This document shows, in pieces, positions 57,600-64,000 of a DNA stretch of 64,000 bases. Under the pieces are notes generated by a model. The model was not told where the DNA came from. It made no database searches and saw only the letters and a program-made list of their open reading frames with translations. The stretch's first letter is position 1. Each line of letters opens with the position of its first letter. Source of the DNA: Phoronis australis (taxonomy: Eukaryota; Phoronida; Phoronidae); the NCBI GenBank assembly GCA_002633005.1, contig NMRA01000024.1, positions 262,726 to 326,725 on the forward strand, written 5' to 3'. The translations under genes were made by a program, and so were the position numbers.

Positions 57600-59465
57600 T
57601 ATAACCGAAAACTTGCTTCCGAAGTACAGTCAGTTAACAAGGACTTGTTAAATACCCAGAGACTTTTGGCTCCAATAAATTCAGAAGACTGAACAGTAGT
57701 GACGACTGACACAATGATGATCGGTTCTATATCCTAGGGACGTTTCCACATCCAGGATAATGCAGTTGTTGATCCATCCAGGAAAGTGCATTGAGCTCGA
57801 ATTGAATTGGTCTACTGGACAATATTCACAAAATTAAACTCCTAGCGTGTGCAGTATAGGTTCATTCGTATTTCTACAACAGCATATAGTTTGTACAATT
57901 GACCGTGAATGCGAAGAAGATGAAGAGCTTAACTGAGTAAGTCGATAAACAGGACGTTGTACAAGACTCAAGACATTACCGAAGGGATCGTCAAAAGGTG
58001 AAATTATGTGTGGCTATAACCAGAGACACAGGGCGAGAAAACAAACAGCAAAATCAAGGTTTTACACTCCTAGGATGGGTAAGAAAGTTCACCTTATCGA
58101 CCAGTTTGTGCATTCAATCGGGTATTTTCAAATATGTTGATTTTAACTCAACAACATGACAAAATTTCGTTTGATATAAACATTTAAAATGAAACTTTCG
58201 GCAAAAACAATGTTACAGTTTCTGAATTAAACCTTTCGTTTTCGTTTTTGATGCAGCGTAAATTTGTTATCATAAAAACCATAAGGTCCTAATTTTGATA
58301 GACCCCATGCAAAAGTGGAATATTCAAAACCAATACTAAAATCATTTTGCAGAACAACGCACATTAGCATAGAATCTGACCGGTTCCACAAGAGTCCAAC
58401 CAGCCTAATATACATGATGTTCAGAAGTTTGCAATAATTAAATATTTTTGCAGAGTACTACATAACCTCTACACGAGCTAGATGTAAAATTCGACATATT
58501 CTGGGAAATCTATGTCACGAAGCATCCTAATTAATGAATAATTATTTGTCGTGATCAAAAGATCGCCTACTTTTGTCAAATGTTACATTCTTCAATAAAT
58601 CAAAAATAAATTTGTTGAAAATATTGCAAACATTCGGAAAACTTGTTAAATTTTCCTTCTGTTCCATAACGCCCTATAATCCAATTTAAAATGGTAAAAC
58701 AATAAGAGTTCGATAACTCTAAAGCGCCCGTCCTGGCATTTCCGGCTCAAAATTTCAGCGCTCCCCGGTTCTCGATCTTTCCGATGCCTTACCGTATCGG
58801 TGCGAACTGGATCCGTTTTATTTAAGAGAGCGTCATTCCCAGTTTTCTATATGTCGGAGAGTCAGAAGTTTTAGTTGTCTTTTAAACCATGTAGCAAAAC
58901 TTTTACGATCGCTAATAAACAACTTTTGTTCATGCTTTAAACATCTACCCCTGACAAGTAAATTTTTTCTCGACAATGCCGCTTAATAAAGATTTTGAAC
59001 CAAACTTTACAGTGACAATCATGGTCTTTCACCTTTGAATAATAATAGCAGGCAGTCACTGATAGCACAGCGGGGCCATGGCCCCTGTATAGTGGTTAAG
59101 ACCTCGCCCTGTTGTGACGTATATTGTCGTACTTGACCCGTTGTCGCCCGGGGCCGACAGCATGTGTCACAACACCCATCCACTGTTCAGTGAAAAGCGA
59201 CCCCATTTGCCACTCATTCCAATTCAAACTCAGCTCCTATCCCCTGAAAAGTGTCGTTTTTGTGCACCTGTTGCACATCAGAAATTGAATGAGCGGGTGG
59301 AAGGATTCACCTGTCTTGGAATTACACTGGTTAGCTGAGGGGACATAACGGTGGAGGAACATAAAGACATCGTCTGAGAAGCAATTGGATAGGAAATAAA
59401 CGGAGGCTGGATATTTAGGGGACAAGCACCTTTTTATTCAGTGTTGGCACTGCAATCCATCTAAT
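57600..59465. other. Non-coding stretch, no gene recognised
   Basis: Short frames only. GGGGCCATGGCCCC at 59072-59085 is a perfect 14 bp palindrome, followed by a tRNA-like box (rejected as a gene). Nothing else supported. Confidence 0.4.
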
Positions 59466-59469
59466 CTAA

Positions 59470-59700
59470 AAAGTGGGGGGCTCGAATTTTTGAGAATGTT
59501 TACCTTTTACGGCGGGGTACGTTCAGAGCTATGAATTGTGCATTCGCCGAATTTTGATAGTTCCTGCCTTTTAAGTGGACTTTTGTCTCGTTTTCTTCTT
59601 TTTTTTGAGGTGAACCTTTTTGCCCACTTCAACAAATAGGGGAGGGTCTCATTCGAGCCCTCCGCTCCCCTCGGGGTGCGCGCATGTTGCCGGTTTTTGC
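59470..59700 (+). repeat. GTGGACTTTTGTCTC dispersed repeat, copy 3
   Basis: AAGTGGACTTTTGTCTCGTT, GAGGTGAACCTTTTTGCCCA, CTTCAACAAATAGGGGAGGG and CCCTCGGGGTGCGCGCATG correspond to copy 1 at 46862 (also ending GGGTGCGCACATG). The second 'GGACTTTTTG' block is eroded. Confidence 0.75.
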
Positions 59701-59707
59701 CCACATC

Positions 59708-59772
59708 GCCGCAAAGCTGTAGGCCTATATCTAGGACCACCCAGGCCTATATGTACTGTACAGCTTTGCGCC
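59708..59772. repeat. Small inverted repeat CGCAAAGCTGTA
   Basis: CGCAAAGCTGTAGGCCTATA and, 40 bp on, TGTACAGCTTTGCGCC form 12 bp arms. The same TAGGCCTATACAGCTTTGCG motif is found at 2893-2914, so it is a dispersed motif, possibly the end of a short element. Confidence 0.5.
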
Positions 59773-59859
59773 AACACAAGTTATAAAGATACTTTATACT
59801 TTATTAACCGAGAACCATCATCTTTTCTAAATCGCCACCCCCTCCGTCGAGGGATGACG

Positions 59860-60910
59860 TAATATGTGAAAGCTCACAAGCCGATTCGGTGGGATATCCT
59901 AACGGCGAAAGATTCATTGCTTTCATGCGTGTGAGAAAATCGACCAAAATTTCTGGTTTGAAATTTCTTTCTTCCAGTCAGACTAATCTTATAAGAAAAA
60001 CAGCCTGCTCAGTGAATTTAGATGCAGGTTAATCGGTAGATTCACCTCGACTTTGTGGAGTAGTTTTGCCATGGTTAATGAACGAGTAAAAAGAAATTGA
60101 TGTTTTGGAGCATTTCGACCTTGAAATTCGTAAAAATCTGCCACCCCCACACTAACACACAGTACGTTACAAATATGCTTGTGGTAACCCCCACTGGGCT
60201 TTTTCGGATACCGGTGAAATGATCCGTTGACCGATTTTGCCAAAGCTGATTATGTCTGTGCCCCCTTTAATATTTACCTTTCTACAACTCTGCCACCAAT
60301 ACTAACCACTGCGTGATTTAACCCTCGAATGCTCCGCATTGAATCGTGAGCGTATAGTGGTGAGATTTCATCACTTTTTGTCTGCAGGTCGCCTGCCTAG
60401 CAAACGCCAATCAACGAAAAGGAATTCGTGACGTCACTTCTGACTACATATGGCATGATATGTCTGATGCGTTTTTTTTTTTGTCTCCAGCCACGTGTGA
60501 GTTGACGTTTTATTGTGAAGGCTGTGCGTCTATTCAGAGAAATACTAGTTGACAGACACTGGTCTTACGAACAGAGCGAAGTAAGTGGAATAGATTTTAG
60601 GCCGAACAGTGAGTATATTTTTACTAGATAGAATGGTACAGATTCAAGTAAAAGGGTATTATTTTGTTCACGAGTTAGCCTGTTATCAGATGTCGGTAAA
60701 TCCCAGCTGATGCTGAAGACAATTTACACATACCGCTTTCTATGTGACATAGAAAGCGGTCATTTCCCCCGCGACTGTGATCACGGTTTCAAAGCTAACT
60801 GTTGAATTAGTACTAACAGTAGTGATCAATTTGTTGACGAAAATACGGACCCAGACACTTCGAGACGTGCGCGTCGCGAACAGTTCTCTGTTACAAACCA
60901 CGCGAGTTGC
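59860..60910. other. Non-coding stretch with a 14 bp hairpin
   Basis: ACCGCTTTCTATGT and ACATAGAAAGCGGT (60732-60760) form a perfect 14 bp stem with a one-base centre. There is no recognised gene; the minus frame 59989-60243 has no domain. Confidence 0.45.
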
Positions 60911-60913
60911 CAG

Positions 60914-61066
60914 GAGCGGATCCAGGATTTTGAGTTGGGGAGGGGGGGGGGGCAGGGCAGAGTATTAGCCAGGATTTTGCCTGTCAGACGTTCGCACCCA
61001 TGAACTGCCAAATAGAATCGGGGAGAATTTTACGTTAGAGGGCCATGGCCCCCTCTCGCCACTGGT
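60914..61066 (+). mobile_element. hAT-like MITE, copy C
   Basis: GGAGCGGATCCAGGATTTTG, GGGCAGGGCAGAGTATTAGC, CAGGATTTTGCCTGTCAG and the end CCTCTCGCCACTGG match the copies at 38265 and 50296. A poly-G expansion sits after GAGTTGGGGA. Confidence 0.75.
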
Positions 61067-61083
61067 TGCGTTCTCCTCCGGGG

Positions 61084-61309
61084 GTCACTCATATTGACAA
61101 GATATCATCAGGCGTGTACCAAAAGTTGTGGGTAGGTGATACTTTTTCACCAAGTTTTGCAGGACCCACGCCGGGTTCAATAAATTTCCCGGCATTTCGT
61201 CCCCGCAAAAGGGGTTGGGAAATAGCAGACCTGCATCGATGGCACCCGCAATAGGTACTCTCTCCAATTTTTGGTACACGCCTGCGGGCACCTTGTCAAT
61301 ATGAGTGAC
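61084..61309. mobile_element. 226 bp TIR element
   Basis: GTCACTCATATTGACAAG at 61084 is matched by CTTGTCAATATGAGTGAC ending at 61309. The homology extends inward: CAGGCGTGTACCAAAAGTTG on the left, and CAGGCGTGTACCAAAAATTG on the complement of the right. The arms are therefore about 45 bp. It sits 17 bp after hAT-like copy C. No target-site duplication is obvious. Confidence 0.8.
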
Positions 61310-62110
61310 TTTCCGATTTTATCGGCCGGTAACACAGTCGCCTAAATCAAAATCAGAAGGCACAAAATTATTATAGCCCATTTTAAAGTTGCAAGGCAAA
61401 TCACCTTGAAGAAATACATCTCGCGACTGAGTTTTACCCTGCAATCTACACATGCCACCTTTCTGGGGGCAGATCTACCCACCTAGTCGGACACTCCTAT
61501 ATTGATACAGTACAAGGGGAATTTAATTAATTAAACTGCCGAGTGTCTGTTGTCAGAACACCCTCTGGTGGTGGTCGTGGGTCCAGTGACGCTTAGTATA
61601 ATTTTATGTGAAGATGCACAGTCGGATCCGTTATTGTTGTCAGGTGATTACAGTATGTACTGTGAACAGTAAACTGGGGTCTTTAGCTACGAGGCACAGT
61701 TTTGATTTATGATCTATTCATATGAACATCACTTAATACAAAGTGCAAATCGTTCAAAGTGTAGTCGTTGACCCAAAACAAACGGCACCAGACAGAAAAC
61801 GCCCGTTTTCTAAACGTGGGGGGCAGAATGAGCTAATCACAAGAGTTTTGGGGAAAATAGGCGTCGGGGTCAAAGTGATAAGTGTATTTATTATATCGTC
61901 TGCTGTCTGCTTGATTTTTACTGAGGATGACTGGCATTTTTTAGTCGAGTACACCCGCATATCCTCATGTCGTCAACTCAACTCCGTTAACTATCAATTT
62001 GGTGAGTGTTTCATTCAGTTCCGGGATCTGATATAGTTGTCTAAAATTGGTAATCTCATTAGTTGTATTTTATTAATGCCGAACGCCAACGTGGTTATTG
62101 CCAGATCCAA
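61310..62110. other. Non-coding stretch, one weak ORF
   Basis: The 97-codon + frame at 61743-62036 has a hydrophobic run (VKVISVFIISSAVCLIF) that could be a membrane segment, but no ATG near its start, no splice support and no family match. Confidence 0.3.
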
Positions 62111-62114
62111 CGAG

Positions 62115-62160
62115 ATGGCGGGAACCGGTGGCGCGATAGCCGGTGTTGCACCTGCGGCTG
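62115..62160 (+). CDS. Candidate first coding exon
   Basis: CGAGATGGCGG starts MAGTGGAIAGVAPAA and runs into a consensus donor G|GTAAGC at 62161, phase 1. The small, Gly/Ala-rich start is typical of many first exons. An acceptor TATATTTTCAG at 63034 would continue A-GKESCPYCSFT before a stop, giving a CxxC motif but only a 27-residue product. A separate ATG near 62850 (CGGCCATGGCAGAACG) opens MAERRGESDMSQPVDSGE to CNHCAKN. The intended splice partner is unclear. Confidence 0.25.
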
Positions 62161-63560
62161 GTAAGCGTGATTTTTCCACTTCTTAAAGACCCTCTCGACG
62201 GGGGGGGGGGTGTCCTTTAGTTGAATACACTTGGGTCCATTTCGTGATAAGTAAACCCTAGGACGGTATTCTTTGCGTCATCATCATGTATTAAGAGCTG
62301 GGGCATTTCTCTGAAAAAAATGACAAATCCGTACAATAGCTAGATTCCAATCCGTCTAAAATTCGAAGCGTGGTGCTTCCAATAGAGCACAAGTCGATGA
62401 CTAGCTATCAGTCATCCAATATTGTTACTTTACTACAATAAACTTTTACAAGCACTTTGTTGTGATGGAAGAACAATGGACAACTTCACGAGCCAGGCTT
62501 CCCCTCGGACGTTGTTGTGCCTCGCCCCATGTTCATTAAAAGCAGACTTTCTCTAAGCACCAGTTATTACGACTTATTTGAAAGGTTGTAATAACGCAAT
62601 CATTGTGGCGGACTCGAGCAGGTTGACTAAGCTCTTTTCGGTTCGACCACGAATGTGGTTTATGACAGCTTCACTGTGCTTTTGAACAAAAACGCGGGCA
62701 CTCGAGTGCAGAGCTTGACGTACACACGTGGGGTCTCGAACCACAGTGGAGTGTACAATCAATGAGTCTTTGTTTAATTCCAGTGGTTTGTCGGATCCAT
62801 TGCTGCACTTGATTGACTTCGCCGGCTCCGTTTGCCGGATCAGTCGGCCATGGCAGAACGTCGCGGAGAATCAGATATGTCTCAGCCGGTTGACTCAGGG
62901 GAGTTAATCAAATGTAACCATTGTGCAAAGAATTAAAGACGAAGACGTTATTTTGGATACGACACATGGCAATAAAACATTAACATTCCGCATCAGCGTA
63001 TATATGAGTGTGGTTATGTTATTTATATTTTCAGCTGGAAAGGAATCTTGCCCTTATTGTTCATTTACTTAGCACACCTTACAGTAACAATGCTTATGGC
63101 GTAGAATATGCACGGCAAGCCAGGAACAACAGTCAATACTTAAAAATATTTCCTACTAAAGGTAGCGTCAAAAATTACCGCTTCCCTCACTCCTATGAGT
63201 AGGAGGTAGCTAAAATATTCTAATTACGCTAATTTTTATGGCCGGGCGCATTCATTTTTGTCGAAATATTGCGGTTTTACAATGTTCAAAATAAATGTAA
63301 TCATGATATTTTGAGTCCCACTCGTGATACGCCCAATCGCAATAGCGAAAATAAATTTTGTTCCAATTTGATTTTTAATTTTATTTAAGGCGCTACCTCT
63401 TAACATGCATAATTTCCACGTGACGTAATTTACATAATGAATTGAGACATGCAGCGCAATTGACGAAATGTACCTCGAGATGCTGGCGTGCACTTTGCAG
63501 TGACGCAATCACTCCCATTATCTGATTGAGAAACAACTTGTGGAGTCTGCTTGGAATAAA
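62161..63560. other. Mostly non-coding, possible exon fragments
   Basis: A poly-G tract lies at 62201-62211. The minus frame at 62574-62762 (ALHSSARVFVQKHSEAVINH) reads like protein, but I know no match. The minus frames at 63236-63662 run into the minisatellite at the end of this interval. Confidence 0.3.
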
Positions 63561-63563
63561 TAC

Positions 63564-63702
63564 GGGTGAGAAACAACATGACCGCCGGTCCTCTAAACAG
63601 GACCTCCGGGGATCAAATGGGACCGCCGCACCAGAAAATGGGACTGACGCACCCAAAAACATGACCGCCCCACCACAAAACAGGACCGCCGGGGACTAAA
63701 AC
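63564..63702. repeat. GGACCGCC minisatellite with shared ACGGGTGAGAAACAA lead
   Basis: After ACGGGTGAGAAACAACATGA (also at 31180) come six units of the form ATGACCGCCGGTC, AGGACCTCCGGGG, TGGGACCGCCGCACC, TGGGACTGACGCACC, CATGACCGCCCCACC and CAGGACCGCCGGGG, each followed by a short A-rich spacer, period about 20-25 bp. Confidence 0.75.
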
Positions 63703-64000
63703 CGCAACAACTAACAGGCTAAGATTTATTACCGTTAGGCCTACACAGATCATACAATGGGGCTATATACGTATGCATATGCAGGTCTTGTGCCGATTAA
63801 TCCACCGAAATCTTTTGTGAGCAACAAAGGACACTTCGCTTTGTAATACGCGGCGCTTTTGAGTTTTACTCATCACCAGGCTCCCGGCTGCGGTATGTGA
63901 CTTATAAACAGTTGAAAGGTCAACATTTAATAAATCTAACACAAAACAACCTCGTTGTACGCTTTTGAGCTAAATAATTATAATTTTATCCACTGCATAA
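63703..64000. other. Right edge, nothing recognised
   Basis: No gene, repeat or RNA that I can support in the last 300 bp. Confidence 0.4.

Noticed and set aside
59088-59120. tRNA-like A-box (GTATAGTGGTTAAGACCTCG)
   Set aside because: No B-box (GGTTCGANNCC), no acceptor-stem complement. At most a SINE or tRNA relic.
62849-62935. 28-residue ORF with CNHC (MAERRGESDMSQPVDSGE...)
   Set aside because: A good start context but no splice partner that extends it. Too short to call alone.

Overview
This is a gene-poor, repeat-rich stretch of animal nuclear DNA, not a bacterial, plasmid or viral sequence. Long open frames are almost absent. The few coding signals are short exons with consensus GT/AG splice sites, a coding CAG/CAA tract and AATAAA signals. 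Most recognisable protein sequence belongs to decayed non-LTR retrotransposons. One N at 38463 points to a draft assembly. THAP and SAP fragments, a DUF4806 gene, a WD40-like/death-like locus and LINEs of several clades fit a marine invertebrate (hemichordate, lancelet, echinoderm, cnidarian or mollusc). I cannot name the species.

Layout. 1-6880: little recognised; a 3 x 52 bp tandem repeat at 5641-5796. 6884-12726: a 5.8 kb fold-back element whose ~1 kb inverted arms are built of diverged ~140 bp units, with a second inverted pair of short-repeat arrays (8487-8598 and 9088-9215) inside it. 12.7-25 kb: mostly non-coding, with one candidate terminal exon (20228-20340), a 57 bp compound microsatellite, a TIR MITE (23282-23420), a strong hairpin (24297-24341) and the 3' end of a CR1/jockey-like LINE (24370-25120). 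25.4-26.9 kb: a tentative three-exon SAP-domain gene start on +. 28.59-30.05 kb: a decayed LINE on - with reverse transcriptase and RNase H. 31.2-31.5 kb: an array of GGCCAGTA-type inverted motifs. 31.77-33.99 kb: the best host gene, four 3' exons of a DUF4806 protein on -.

34.6-35.2 kb and 53.7-54.2 kb hold two copies of a ~0.5 kb dispersed repeat. 38.9-39.8 kb carries a THAP-like exon and a LINE RT fragment, both on -. 40.5-43.2 kb is a WD40-like locus on + ending in a possible broken death-domain segment. 44.29-46.59 kb is a degenerate LINE (ORF1, endonuclease, linker) with the 3' end of a different LINE inserted in its endonuclease. 47.6-48.1 kb is a frameshifted THAP-like remnant. The rest is dispersed repeats, several hAT-like or other MITEs, a 134-167 bp-arm palindrome at 57280-57594, and a speculative first exon near 62.1 kb.

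No operon logic applies. The putative host genes (SAP, DUF4806, THAP, WD40-like) are independent and partial. DUF4806, THAP and SAP families are often multicopy and transposon-associated, so some may themselves be mobile-element derived. All family calls were made by eye from translated motifs, without any database search.
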